In this document: positions 7,086 through 15,968 of the stretch, in pieces
Layout: each line of letters begins with the position of its first letter
Numbering within the stretch: the first letter of the stretch is position 1
Origin: Thermodesulfobacteriota bacterium
GTDB taxonomy: Bacteria; Desulfobacterota; BSN033; UBA1163
Direction of reading: 5' to 3'
Assembly: GCA_030017685.1 (NCBI GenBank)
Contig: JASEHH010000026.1
Location: forward strand, 1 to 38,063
DNA: 38,063 bases
Notes under the pieces: generated by a model
Seen by the model: only the letters and a program-made list of their open reading frames with translations
What the model was told of the DNA's origin: nothing
The model's database searches: none
Made by a program: the position numbers and the translations under genes

Positions 7086-8020
7086 ACAATCCCCCTTTCC
7101 TGATACAGATCGTCCTGGGATTCAAATAGCCTCTTCCAGAAAAACTGGATCCCGCCCGTGGCAACGGATCTCGAGGGCCTCTCCAAGATCGCCCTCGCCA
7201 GATCCTCAAAATGCCTGCTCGAAGGCGCCTTTGGAAAGATTTCGAGAACGGGTTTCTGGTGTCTGACGGCCAGAGGAAGTTTCTCGTCAAAGGGGATGAA
7301 CCCCAGGTAATCAATCGACAGGCTTTTGAGAAAATGGTCGGCCACCTTGCTGATCTTTTTAAATACCCCTTTCGCCTCCTCCTCATCCGAAACGAAATTG
7401 ACGAGCATCATAAAATCCTTCTTCTTGCACCGGGTGGACAAGACCTTGATCAGGGCATAGGCGTCCGTCATTGAGGTCGGCTCGGGTGTGGCGATGACGA
7501 TCGATTCCGGGGCTGCCATATTAAAATAGAGGACATTGGAAGAGATACCTGCTCCGGTATCGATGAGCAGGATGTCGATGTTCTCAGCCATAAGGTCGAT
7601 CTCATCTAACAGGAAGAGTTTCTGTGTCTCGTTGAGATCGACAAGACCGGAAACCCCTGAACTGGCGGGCATGATCCGCATTCCCCCTGGCCCCTCGATC
7701 AGGATCTCCGAAAAACTCTTTTCCCGTCCGAAGAGATGTTCGACCGTATATCGGGGAGCCAGCCCCAACAGGACATCGATATTGGCCAACCCCAGATCTG
7801 CGTCCAGCACCAGAACCTTCTTTCCCAGCCGGGTAAAGGCGAGGGCCAGGTTGACCACCACATTCGTCTTGCCAACGCCTCCTTTTCCGCTGGTGACGGA
7901 GATCACCCTCGGACAGCGGAGTATCGCCTCGTCCCCCCTAACTCCGGAAACAGGGGAAAAGCACTCCTTTTGTTCAACGGCTTGATTCATGATCGTTCGT
8001 AATTCTTCTGCCTGGTCCAT
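7082..8020 (-). CDS. flhG: FlhG (FleN/YlxH), MinD-type ATPase controlling flagellar number
   Basis: The 312-residue protein is a ParA/MinD-family ATPase. The deviant Walker A motif SVTSGKGGVGKTNVVVNLA is near residue 45, VLDADLGLANIDVLLGL follows, and LLIDTGAGIS is the Walker B region. The N terminus MDQAEELR carries the DQAxxLR activator motif that stimulates the FlhF GTPase in characterised FlhG proteins. The C terminus has the membrane-targeting-type amphipathic region expected near FFWKRLFES. FlhG restricts flagella number, usually with polar placement. It lies 14 bases after flhF and overlaps fliA. An AGGTG site seven bases upstream supports the start. Confidence 0.95.
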   Translation of the reverse strand: MDQAEELRTIMNQAVEQKECFSPVSGVRGDEAILRCPRVISVTSGKGGVGKTNVVVNLALAFTRLGKKVLVLDADLGLANIDVLLGLAPRYTVEHLFGREKSFSEILIEGPGGMRIMPASSGVSGLVDLNETQKLFLLDEIDLMAENIDILLIDTGAGISSNVLYFNMAAPESIVIATPEPTSMTDAYALIKVLSTRCKKKDFMMLVNFVSDEEEAKGVFKKISKVADHFLKSLSIDYLGFIPFDEKLPLAVRHQKPVLEIFPKAPSSRHFEDLARAILERPSRSVATGGIQFFWKRLFESQDDLYQERGIV

Positions 8021-8034
8021 TCAACTTCACCTCG

Positions 8035-9075
8035 TCAATTCCATGTAATAGCGCTGAGCACCATATTGGCCACTCTCGGCTTCGTGGCCAGTTCGATATC
8101 CTCAGGAACGCTCTGGCCTTTGCTCAGATAGGAGAGGGGCCTTTTGAAGCGCACCAACTGGTTGAAAAGGGGAACATACTGAGTGGTCTCATCGATTTTG
8201 GTAAAGATGTAACTGGAGATGGGGAGAAGGCGGAACCGCTCGACAATCCATTCCAGATCGCTATCCTTCGTCGTTGCGCTGAGAAGGAGGTGATTCTCGA
8301 TCTTCGGATGGACGGTCAGGAAATCTCTCAATTCCTCGATCGGCTTCGTAAGGTGAGGACTTCTTCCGGCGGTATCGATGAGCAGGAGGTCCTGGTGTCT
8401 GTTTCTTTCGATGATCTGCCTGAGTTCTTCCGGATGAAAGGCCGCCTCCAGGGGCAGTCGCAGGATCTGGGCGTACTGTTTCAACTGTTCGACCGCTCCG
8501 ATGCGATAGGTATCGATCGTGATCAGGGTGATCCGGTCCGTCACCTTTAAACGGAAATGGGCGGCCAGTTTTACCAGGGTGGTCGTCTTGCCGATCCCCG
8601 TGGGTCCGATAAAGGACCATATCCTGGGCCCTTTAAAAGAGGGTTCGGTCACCTCCACGCATTCCATGAGCCTCCAGCTGAGAAGTCCCCGATAGGCCTC
8701 GGTTAAATTTTTGGCTGACGGCTCTTTTCGGAAGGCTCGGATCTCTTCGGCCAGCCCCTGGACAAACTCCGGAAATAGACCGGCGGAGTGGATCTTCCGG
8801 AGGAAGAGTTCCTCTTCCGATTCCTTCGGCCCCCTCACCTTCTCCATCCCGACAGGCCAGGCCAATGGATCCCATCCGGAGAATCCTGACGAAGATTTGG
8901 AAGGTCGATCGACCGCGGCCACCACCTCAACCATCGGAGGCGAATAAAGTCCGGGTCCTCGAAGAGCGTTCCTGATCTTCTTCGTTGAAAGGATGATCGC
9001 CTCCGAACCCATCTCCTCCTTCACTTTTCTCAATGCCTCCTGGATATCCTTTGCCACATACTGTTTGATCTGCAT
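8035..9075 (-). CDS. flhF: FlhF, SRP-type GTPase for flagellar placement
   Basis: FlhF is an SRP-family GTPase that places the flagellar basal body, most often at the pole. The 346-residue protein has the basic N-terminal domain (MQIKQYVAKDIQEALRKVKE, then GSEAIILSTKKIR) followed by the NG domain. The GTPase motifs are all visible: FIGPTGIGKTTTLVKLA (P-loop), ITIDTYRIGAVEQLKQYA, LLIDTAGRS and IFTKIDE. A GGGAG site six bases before the ATG supports the start. It is followed closely by flhG, its regulatory partner, and preceded by flhA across a 77-base gap filled by 7-bp repeats. Confidence 0.96.
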   Translation of the reverse strand: MQIKQYVAKDIQEALRKVKEEMGSEAIILSTKKIRNALRGPGLYSPPMVEVVAAVDRPSKSSSGFSGWDPLAWPVGMEKVRGPKESEEELFLRKIHSAGLFPEFVQGLAEEIRAFRKEPSAKNLTEAYRGLLSWRLMECVEVTEPSFKGPRIWSFIGPTGIGKTTTLVKLAAHFRLKVTDRITLITIDTYRIGAVEQLKQYAQILRLPLEAAFHPEELRQIIERNRHQDLLLIDTAGRSPHLTKPIEELRDFLTVHPKIENHLLLSATTKDSDLEWIVERFRLLPISSYIFTKIDETTQYVPLFNQLVRFKRPLSYLSKGQSVPEDIELATKPRVANMVLSAITWN

Positions 9076-9101
9076 AAAAAACTCCCTGCCTCTTCACCCT
9101 C

Positions 9102-9157
9102 TTTTAAATTCCAAATTCAACGTTCTACGTTCCACACTCCACCTTCCACCTTTTATG
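9102..9157. repeat. Eight degenerate 7-bp repeats between flhA and flhF
   Basis: The plus strand divides cleanly into eight heptads. Examples are TTCCAAA, TTCTACG, TTCCACA and TTCCACC; most begin TTC and carry A at position 5. The tract overlaps the last codons of flhA. No hairpin or T-run suggests a terminator. Confidence 0.7.
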
Positions 9158-11249
9158 ACATGGTCACCATCCCCATGGATTGAATCTTTGTCTGGGGAGG
9201 CAATTCGCTATGGGATAGAACCGCAACCTGCGGAAGGATGCGATCGAGCAAACGTTTCAAATGTCTCCTCAGCACAGGGGAACAGAGGATGACGGGTTGA
9301 TAATTGAGGTGCGTCATTTGATCAAGGGTCTGATGGAGGTTCATCACCATCTTCTGCGCCAGATTGGGCTCCAGGGAAAGGTTCGCTCCGTAATCCCCTT
9401 TTTGTATCCGATCTCTCAACATATCCTCCGTATTCTGATCGAGAGTGATGAGGGGCAGAATCCCTTCCGCAGTTTCATACTGTTTCACAATGGAGCGGGC
9501 CAGCCTCTGACGGACATATTCGGTCAGGATGTCAGGGTCTTTGGTGACAGGTCCATAATCAGCCAGAGTCTCCACAATGGTCAAAAAGTCCCGGATGGAG
9601 ACGCGTTCCTTCAAAAGATTTTGAAGGACCTTCTGCACCGCCCCTAAAGGAAGAAGTTGAGGCGTCAACTCTTCGACCGCCTTCGGATATTGCTGGGCCA
9701 ACCGGTCCAGTAATTTCTGGACATCCTGTCTGCCCAGGAGCTCATCCGCATGGGATCGCAGGGTTTCGGTCAGATGGGTGGTGATGATCGTTGAAATATC
9801 GACCACCGTGTATCCTGCAAACTGGGCTTCATCCTTTCTCTTCTCCGGAACCCATAAGGCCGGAAGCCCGAAGACCGGCTCCTGGGTCGGGATCCCATCC
9901 AGCGTTCTCTTCACCTCGCCGGGGCTGAGGGCCATGACATAACCCGGCATCATCTCTCCCCGCACCACTTCATTCCCTTTGATGACGACCCTGTACTCTC
10001 CCGGTTTCAACTGGAGGTTATCCCGGACCCGAAGGGGAGGCACGATAATTCCCAGTTCCGTTGCAAACTGGCGTCGGATGGAACGGATCCTCTCCAGCAG
10101 GTCCCCGTTCTGCTCTTCATCGACGATCGGGATCAAACCGTATCCCACCTCCAGTTCCAGCCGGTCCAGGCTTAAGAACGACTCCACCTGTTCCGGAGAA
10201 GGAGGTAAAGCCATCTTCTGCGCCTCTTCGGCCTGCTTTCTCTCCTTCCGTTTCTGTTCCTTAAGAATGGAGTAACCCAGAAGGCCGATGACGAGAGAGA
10301 GGCCGATAAAGGGAATATGGGGAAGGCCGGGAATCAATCCTAAAAAGAAGAGGATGCCGGCTGAAAGGCTGATGGCCTTAGGGTGAAGTCTGAACTGGTT
10401 TCCCAGTTCCTTTCCCATATTTTCCTCAGAGGCCGCCCGGCTGACGATGAGGCCTGCCGCCGTGGAGATCATTAGCGCCGGGATCTGTGAGACCAGACCG
10501 TCTCCGATCGTCAAAATGGTGAAAGTTTGAGCCGCCGAAAGAAAAGTCATCTTATATTGAATGACGCCGACGATGAACCCTCCCACGATATTGATGAGAA
10601 TGATGAGTAGCCCGGCTATCGCCTCGCCTCTGACAAACTTGCTCGCTCCGTCCATGGCCCCGTAAAAATCGGATTCCCGGGCAATCAGGGCTCTCCTCCT
10701 GCGCGCCTCCTTTTCGTCGATCATGCCGGCGTTGAGGTCCGCATCAATGCTCATCTGTTTTCCGGGCATGGCATCGAGGGTGAACCGGGCGGCCACCTCC
10801 GCAATCCGGCCGCTTCCTTTCGTGATGACGATGAAATTGATGATGATCAGAATGCTGAAGATGATGAAGCCCACGAAATAGTTTCCTCCGATGACAAAGT
10901 GGCCGAAGGATTTGATCACTTGACCGGCTGCGGCCGTCCCTTCGTTTCCGTGGAGCAGGATCAGACGGGTGGTGGCAATATTGAGGGAAAGCCTGAACAG
11001 GGTGGTCAACAGAAGGAGAGAAGGAAAGGTCGAAAATTCGAGCGGGGTCTTAATGTAGAGGGAGGTCAACAGGATGATCAGAGAAAAGGTGATGCTCACA
11101 GAAAGAAGAATATCCAGTAGAAGAGCAGGAAGGGGAAGGATCATCACTAATAGAATGGAGACGACCCCTGCAGCCAGATAGAGGTCCGCCTGATGAATTC
11201 TGCGTTCGCCGGTAGGGATGGGTTGGGAAGAGGCTGCCTTTTCGCTCAT
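9153..11249 (-). CDS. flhA: FlhA, flagellar export gate protein
   Basis: FlhA is the large membrane component and export gate of the flagellar type III apparatus. The 698-residue length is canonical. The N-terminal half has about eight membrane spans and holds the FHIPEP-family signature, with MSIDADLNAGMIDEKEARRR followed by ESDFYGAMDGASKFVRGEAI. The C-terminal half is the cytosolic domain that binds export substrates and chaperones. It starts four bases after the flhB stop, within the fliP-fliQ-fliR-flhB-flhA export block. Its stop codon falls inside a 7-bp repeat tract. Confidence 0.97.
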   Translation of the reverse strand: MSEKAASSQPIPTGERRIHQADLYLAAGVVSILLVMILPLPALLLDILLSVSITFSLIILLTSLYIKTPLEFSTFPSLLLLTTLFRLSLNIATTRLILLHGNEGTAAAGQVIKSFGHFVIGGNYFVGFIIFSILIIINFIVITKGSGRIAEVAARFTLDAMPGKQMSIDADLNAGMIDEKEARRRRALIARESDFYGAMDGASKFVRGEAIAGLLIILINIVGGFIVGVIQYKMTFLSAAQTFTILTIGDGLVSQIPALMISTAAGLIVSRAASEENMGKELGNQFRLHPKAISLSAGILFFLGLIPGLPHIPFIGLSLVIGLLGYSILKEQKRKERKQAEEAQKMALPPSPEQVESFLSLDRLELEVGYGLIPIVDEEQNGDLLERIRSIRRQFATELGIIVPPLRVRDNLQLKPGEYRVVIKGNEVVRGEMMPGYVMALSPGEVKRTLDGIPTQEPVFGLPALWVPEKRKDEAQFAGYTVVDISTIITTHLTETLRSHADELLGRQDVQKLLDRLAQQYPKAVEELTPQLLPLGAVQKVLQNLLKERVSIRDFLTIVETLADYGPVTKDPDILTEYVRQRLARSIVKQYETAEGILPLITLDQNTEDMLRDRIQKGDYGANLSLEPNLAQKMVMNLHQTLDQMTHLNYQPVILCSPVLRRHLKRLLDRILPQVAVLSHSELPPQTKIQSMGMVTMS

Positions 11250-11253
11250 CTCT

Positions 11254-12321
11254 TTACAATGTCCTGTTCTTCATCCGGTAGACATAGGCCAGAATATCAG
11301 CCACCGCATGATAGAAGCTGGAGGGAATCATCTGGCCTACCTCCACGGTCTTGTAGAGGATCCGGGCTAAGGGTCTGTTTTCGATAACGGGGATGTGATG
11401 ATTCCGGGCGATCTCGATGATCTTCTCTGCGATAAAGCCGGAGCCCTTGGCCACCACCTTGGGCGCCTCCATCTTCTTTATCTGGTAGAAGATGGCCATG
11501 GCCAGGTGGGTGGGGTTGGTGATGATCACATCCGCCTTTGGAACCTCTGCCATCATCCGCCTCCTGGCCATCTGACGCTGGAGGCTTCGTATTCTCGATT
11601 TGGCAATCGGATCTCCCTCGGTCTGTTTGAATTCCTCCTTCACTTGTTGTTTGGTCATCCGGAGGCTCTTTTCATAAGTCCAGCGTTGAAAAAGATAATC
11701 CATGCCTGCAAGAACAATCATCACCATGCCGATCCGAAGCAGGAGATCCCATGAGATGGAGCGGACATATCTCAGAATGGCTTCCGGCTCCTGGTTCATC
11801 AGAAGGGAAAGGCGGGGTAATTCTTTCTTAATCGTGACATAAGCAATCCCGCCGACGATCACGAATTTGAGGAGCGATTTTATCAATTCCGCCAGGGAGT
11901 GTTTGGATAAGAGTCTTCTCAAGCCCGTGATGAGATTGAGTTTGGACCAGTCCCATTTCAGGGCCTCTGTCGCCATCAATGTCCCGCTCTGAACATAATG
12001 GCTGAGGACCGACAGGACCAACACGGTGATGAGAATCGGAGAGAGAATCAGAAAGAGGGAATGGATTAGTTCCACATTGAGGATCTGAACCGTCTCGAGA
12101 GAAAAAGACCGGGCTCCAACCTGTGTAAAGGATTTAATCATCAGATCGGAGAGGTGTCGATAGAGGTAAGAACCGAATAGAAACAGAATGGAGGCCCCTC
12201 CCATCAGGACAAAGAGCGAAGGGATCTCCCGGCTCTTCGCCACCTGGCCTTTTCTTCTCGCCTCTTCTCGCCTTTTCGGCGTGGCCTGTTCAGTTCGTTC
12301 GGAAAAAGACTCTTCTGCCAT
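11254..12321 (-). CDS. flhB: FlhB, export-specificity switch protein
   Basis: FlhB is the autocleaving membrane protein that switches the flagellar apparatus from rod/hook to filament substrates. The 355-residue product has the conserved N-terminal ERTEQATPKRREEARRKGQV, about four membrane spans (35-215) and the cytosolic domain with the autocleavage motif NPTH (DVIITNPTHLAMAIFY). After it come APKVVAKGSGFIAEKIIEIA and the C-terminal ADILAYVYRMKN. It starts three bases after the fliR stop. A second short gene, at 3406-3711, encodes a paralogue of its C-terminal part. Confidence 0.97.
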   Translation of the reverse strand: MAEESFSERTEQATPKRREEARRKGQVAKSREIPSLFVLMGGASILFLFGSYLYRHLSDLMIKSFTQVGARSFSLETVQILNVELIHSLFLILSPILITVLVLSVLSHYVQSGTLMATEALKWDWSKLNLITGLRRLLSKHSLAELIKSLLKFVIVGGIAYVTIKKELPRLSLLMNQEPEAILRYVRSISWDLLLRIGMVMIVLAGMDYLFQRWTYEKSLRMTKQQVKEEFKQTEGDPIAKSRIRSLQRQMARRRMMAEVPKADVIITNPTHLAMAIFYQIKKMEAPKVVAKGSGFIAEKIIEIARNHHIPVIENRPLARILYKTVEVGQMIPSSFYHAVADILAYVYRMKNRTL

Positions 12322-12323
12322 AG

Positions 12324-13115
12324 TTATCTCTTCATCAGGGGCAACAGGGTGGTCACCAATCCCCTTCCCGATTCATCCATCAGGTTCTTGAGAGTGGGCC
12401 AGAACAGCTCCATCGAAAGCCCCAGAAAGATCAGCCCCAGACTGATCGTCAACGGAAAACTGCTCATCAACAGGTTCACCTGGGGGATCATTCTCGCAAT
12501 GATCCCCAGCGCAATCTGCACCAGCATCATGATGGCCAGAATAGGCGCCCCGATCTTAATCGCCAGCACAAACATCCTTCCCGACAGACGGATGAAGAGC
12601 TGAACCAGCCCTTCCCGGGGTTGAAACTCTCCCGGAGCGAGGACATGAAAACTCTGTGCGAGGGCCTTGAAAAACCAGTGATGTCCGTCCACCGCTAAAA
12701 AGAGAAGGAGACCGATAAGGTAATAGAATTCGGTCAACACGGTCGATTCGGTGCCTGACTGCGGGTCCATCACCCTCGCCATTCCGAACCCCATCTGGAA
12801 ACTAACCAGTTCACCGGCCAGTTGGAGGCCGGCAAAGATCAGACGGACCGAGAAACCCAGAAGGAACCCGATCATCAATTCGGAGAGTGCAAAGAAACCG
12901 AAGCTCAATGGCTCGGATGGGAACCCCCCCACCTCGATCTTGACCGTGGGCAGAAGCACCAGGCTGATGATCAGGGTCAACCCGGCCTTCACCCGGTTGG
13001 GAATGTTGCGGGAATGGAACAGGGGCATCATAAAGACGATCGGCGCAACCCGCATCAGGATGAGGAGCCAGGTTTGAAACATGGGTAATGTCCACTGGGA
13101 AAAATCATTGACCAT
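12324..13115 (-). CDS. fliR: FliR, export gate membrane protein
   Basis: FliR, with FliP and FliQ, builds the core export channel. The 263-residue protein is highly hydrophobic with about six spans and the family segments RVAPIVFMMPLFHSRNIPN, LSELMIGFLLGFSVRLIFAG and MMLVQIALGIIARMIPQVN. The helical hairpin near the C terminus (LMSSFPLTISLGLIFLGLSM) is also typical. It lies between fliQ and flhB, with a 15-base gap to fliQ. Confidence 0.95.
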   Translation of the reverse strand: MVNDFSQWTLPMFQTWLLILMRVAPIVFMMPLFHSRNIPNRVKAGLTLIISLVLLPTVKIEVGGFPSEPLSFGFFALSELMIGFLLGFSVRLIFAGLQLAGELVSFQMGFGMARVMDPQSGTESTVLTEFYYLIGLLLFLAVDGHHWFFKALAQSFHVLAPGEFQPREGLVQLFIRLSGRMFVLAIKIGAPILAIMMLVQIALGIIARMIPQVNLLMSSFPLTISLGLIFLGLSMELFWPTLKNLMDESGRGLVTTLLPLMKR

Positions 13116-13130
13116 CGAAGCCGTTTCCTC

Positions 13131-13400
13131 TCATCGCGCAAATCCGGGCAACTGAATCAGCAACTGTTCCGTATAATAAATCATCTTCTGCAACATCCAG
13201 GGCATGAGAAAGAGCAGACTGAGCAGGACGGCGACGATCTTCGGGACAAAGGTAAGCGTAATCTCATGCATCTGTGTAACCGCCTGAAAAAGGCTGATGA
13301 TGAATCCCACTACCAGTCCCACCCCCATGATCGGCAGGGAGAGGTAGAGGGTGATCTCGATCGCCTCTTTTGCAATGCGCACCACAAGTTCAGGATTCAT
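13131..13400 (-). CDS. fliQ: FliQ, export gate membrane protein
   Basis: FliQ is a small subunit of the FliPQR export channel. The 89-residue length and two-span architecture are canonical. The first span is LYLSLPIMGVGLVVGFIISL, then FQAVTQMHEITLTFVPKIVA leads into the second span (VLLSLLFLMPWMLQ). The QxTQ-type motif and TFVPKI are strongly conserved in the family. A GGAGAAGAG site precedes the ATG. It sits between fliP (55-base gap) and fliR. Confidence 0.96.
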   Translation of the reverse strand: MNPELVVRIAKEAIEITLYLSLPIMGVGLVVGFIISLFQAVTQMHEITLTFVPKIVAVLLSLLFLMPWMLQKMIYYTEQLLIQLPGFAR

Positions 13401-13455
13401 CGTCTCTTCTCCAAATGAAAAACCACTGGAAAACTGATTCCATCTTTATAGGTAT

Positions 13456-14238
13456 TTAATAAAAACTCTTCACCATCGAGCCCACGATGAGATGCCAGCC
13501 GTCGACCAGTACGAAGAGCAGGACCTTGAAAGGCAACGAGATCATCACGGGCGGAAGCATCATCATCCCCATGGACAAAAGGATGCTCGAGACCACCATA
13601 TCGATGACCAGAAAGGGAAGAAAGAGGACAAATCCCATCTGAAAAGCCGTCTTCAACTCGCTGATCATAAAAGCCGGAAGGAGCACGGTGGTTGGGATAT
13701 CCTCCGTATTTCTCGGTTTTGGAATTTTCGACAGGCCGATGAACAGGGCCATGTCCTTCTCTCTGGTCTGTTTGAACATGAACTGGCGAACCGGTTTGAT
13801 CGCCTCTTCAAGGGCCTTCTCCTGCGATAGCTTCTTCTCCATATAGGGGGTGTAGGCATTCTCTTTGACCGTCTGCCAGACCGGAGTCATGATGAAGAAG
13901 GTCAGAAAGAGTGACAATCCGATCAGGATCTGATTGGGCGGCATCTGATGAATTCCCAGAGCACTTCTTAGGAAAGAGAAGACGATGATCAAACGGGTGA
14001 AAGAGGTCATCATGATCAGAATGGCCGGAGCCAGAGAGAGGATGGTCAGAAGAAAGAGAATCTGAATGAGGACAGAGACTTCCCCCGGATTTTTCGACTC
14101 TCCGGCGCCGATCTTCACCGTGGGAATGGAAAGGGCTTTGGTCTGGGCAAGCCCCTGTGAGGGGAAAAAGAGTAGAAACGCGATCCCCACCATTCCAACG
14201 ATCACGAGGAGGTGGAAGCGATGGAAATTATTTCCCAT
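13456..14238 (-). CDS. fliP: FliP, export gate membrane protein
   Basis: FliP is the main channel-forming subunit of the flagellar export gate. The 260-residue protein begins with a cleavable signal peptide ([19 protein letters not shown], then LAQT), as FliP does in many bacteria. The family segments are present: [40 protein letters not shown] and [20 protein letters not shown]. The C terminus is [20 protein letters not shown], then [16 protein letters not shown]. Its ATG lies inside the end of fliO (11-base overlap), which indicates coupled translation, with AGGAGG upstream. Confidence 0.97.
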   Translation of the reverse strand: MGNNFHRFHLLVIVGMVGIAFLLFFPSQGLAQTKALSIPTVKIGAGESKNPGEVSVLIQILFLLTILSLAPAILIMMTSFTRLIIVFSFLRSALGIHQMPPNQILIGLSLFLTFFIMTPVWQTVKENAYTPYMEKKLSQEKALEEAIKPVRQFMFKQTREKDMALFIGLSKIPKPRNTEDIPTTVLLPAFMISELKTAFQMGFVLFLPFLVIDMVVSSILLSMGMMMLPPVMISLPFKVLLFVLVDGWHLIVGSMVKSFY

Positions 14239-14620
14239 AAACCCTCCTCCACAACCCGCCTTTAAAACCTTTCGGTTTCATGAAAAAGGGCTGAAAATAC
14301 TGGAGGGGGAAAGGGGCTTCCTGCTTCGGTGCAGTGCGGTTCAACATCCTCTCGATGAACTCCCTGTTTTCGATCTTGGTGAGAAGGTTGATTTGAGCCT
14401 CTGAAATCCCGAGAGCCAGGATCTCTCCGCCCATTTCAACCAGGGAAAGGTATTTTTGCGGAGCAAGGTACTGGGTGGCCAGCACACGGATTCCAGAATC
14501 GCTGGATGATCCTCCTGTCATCATCCGGTTCTTCTTCATCAGCCTGGCAAGGAGAAAGAGAACGAGGAGAATCGTCCCCAATACCAGAATCATCTTTAGA
14601 ATAGCCCAGCTCATCTCCAT
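14228..14620 (-). CDS. fliO: FliO, export gate assembly protein
   Basis: FliO is a membrane protein that helps assemble the FliP ring. The 130-residue protein has one N-terminal span ([20 protein letters not shown]) followed by the cytosolic FliO domain with [20 protein letters not shown] and [20 protein letters not shown]. FliO is poorly conserved, so the assignment rests on the single span, the conserved domain and its place between fliN and fliP. It shares the last bases of fliN (TGATG junction) and overlaps fliP by 11 bases. Confidence 0.9.
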   Translation of the reverse strand: MEMSWAILKMILVLGTILLVLFLLARLMKKNRMMTGGSSSDSGIRVLATQYLAPQKYLSLVEMGGEILALGISEAQINLLTKIENREFIERMLNRTAPKQEAPFPLQYFQPFFMKPKGFKGGLWRRVYGK

Positions 14621-14964
14621 CAGGCCCCCAGTTGTTTGACCCTTTCGGTAGGACTGATGATATCCGTAAGTCTCACGCCGAATTTTTCATTGACGACCAC
14701 CACTTCCCCGCGGGCCACCAGTTTCTGATTGACCAGAATCTCCAGAGGTTCTCCTGCCAGTTTGGAGAGCTCAACAACCGACCCCTGTCCCAATTGAAGA
14801 AGTTCGCTGATCAATATCTTGGCCCGGCCCAATTCCACGGAGATTTCCAGCGGAATATCGAGGATGAAATCGAGATTGCCATTCTCCTTCGGAGGGGAGA
14901 CTTCTTCGCCCATCCCTTCTTTCCCCTCCCTCTCTCCTGTGAAACTCCGTTGCTCCTGTTCCAT
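14620..14964 (-). CDS. fliN: FliN, rotor switch C-ring protein
   Basis: FliN is a C-ring protein that works with FliM and FliG in torque switching and export docking. The 114-residue product has a short charged N-terminal region and a SpoA domain: DIPLEISVELGRAKILISEL, LQLGQGSVVELSKLAGEPLE, then ILVNQKLVARGEVVVVNEKF and GVRLTDIISPTERV. The ATG at 14964 is preferred because AGGAGG lies six bases upstream; a longer frame extends to 14979 without such a site. It follows fliM by 20 bases. Confidence 0.95.
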   Translation of the reverse strand: MEQEQRSFTGEREGKEGMGEEVSPPKENGNLDFILDIPLEISVELGRAKILISELLQLGQGSVVELSKLAGEPLEILVNQKLVARGEVVVVNEKFGVRLTDIISPTERVKQLGA

Positions 14965-14984
14965 AACTGACCTCCTCATTCAAT

Positions 14985-15968
14985 CTATGCGGATTTTACT
15001 TTCCCTTCGATTTGAATCGCTTTGTTGCCTCTGCAAATCCCTGGTTTTCCGAGGAATTTGGGAACCCCCTGGACCTGGACGACCAATGGATCCGAAACCT
15101 CCCGGTTAAGGGAAAGCACATCCCCTTCCTTCCATCGGAGAAGATCCTGAACCATCACCTTGGACTTCCCCAGTTCAACCTTCACCTCTACTTCGGCGCT
15201 CTGCAATCGCTCTAAGAATCTCGAGACCCAGGTCTGATCCACCTCAAGTTGCTCGCTCTGAAATCCGGAATAGAGCCTATTTTTAATGGGTTCGATGTTG
15301 GCATAGGGAATGCAGAATGTGATCATTCCGGTAAACTGCTCCAGTTCCACTCCGAACGTGATGTTGATCACGAGATCGCTGGGTGGAACGATGCTGACGA
15401 ACTGAGGATTGATCTCGCTTCTGACATGCTGGAATGTAATGGGATGGATCACATTCCACGCCTTCTCCATATCCGAGAAGATCATGGTCGCCACCTTCTG
15501 GATCAATCTCGACTCGATTGCGGTGAAATCCCTTCCTTCGACCCGGTAGGTTCCCTTCCCCGACCCTCCGAAAAAGACATCGAGCAAGGTGAAGACCAGC
15601 TTGGCCTCTATGGCTAAGATCGCATACCCCCGGAGGGGATCCATCCGGAAGACATGGAGACTGCTCGGGACCGGAAGGGTTTTGATGAACTCTCCGAATT
15701 TCTTCATCTCGTTGCCCCTCGAGCCCACATCGATCGTCTTCCTTAAATCGGAGGAAAGGCTGTTTCGGAATAGCCTGCAGAAATGATCATTGATGATCTC
15801 CAGAGTGGGCATTCGGCCGCGAATGACCCGGTCCTGATTGTTGAAATCATAACGGTTGATGCCCGAACGATCCGGACTTTCCGGTGCGGTGCTGACATCT
15901 CCGTTTTCCATTCCCCGAAGAAGAGCATCGATCTCTTCCTGACACAAAATCTTTTCCACAGTCATCAT
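14985..15968 (-). CDS. fliM: FliM, rotor switch protein
   Basis: FliM is the C-ring protein that binds phosphorylated CheY. The 327-residue protein has the N-terminal CheY-binding motif QEEIDALL, the CheC-like middle domain (LEIINDHFCRLFRNSLSSDL, PLRGYAILAIEAKLVFTLLD and FGGSGKGTYRVEGRDFTAIE) and a C-terminal SpoA domain (VEVKVELGKSKVMVQDLL, LVVQVQGVPKFLGKPGICRG). It starts ATGATG, overlapping the fliL stop by four bases. The matching CheY gene lies downstream in the same transcript. Confidence 0.97.
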   Translation of the reverse strand: MMTVEKILCQEEIDALLRGMENGDVSTAPESPDRSGINRYDFNNQDRVIRGRMPTLEIINDHFCRLFRNSLSSDLRKTIDVGSRGNEMKKFGEFIKTLPVPSSLHVFRMDPLRGYAILAIEAKLVFTLLDVFFGGSGKGTYRVEGRDFTAIESRLIQKVATMIFSDMEKAWNVIHPITFQHVRSEINPQFVSIVPPSDLVINITFGVELEQFTGMITFCIPYANIEPIKNRLYSGFQSEQLEVDQTWVSRFLERLQSAEVEVKVELGKSKVMVQDLLRWKEGDVLSLNREVSDPLVVQVQGVPKFLGKPGICRGNKAIQIEGKVKSA

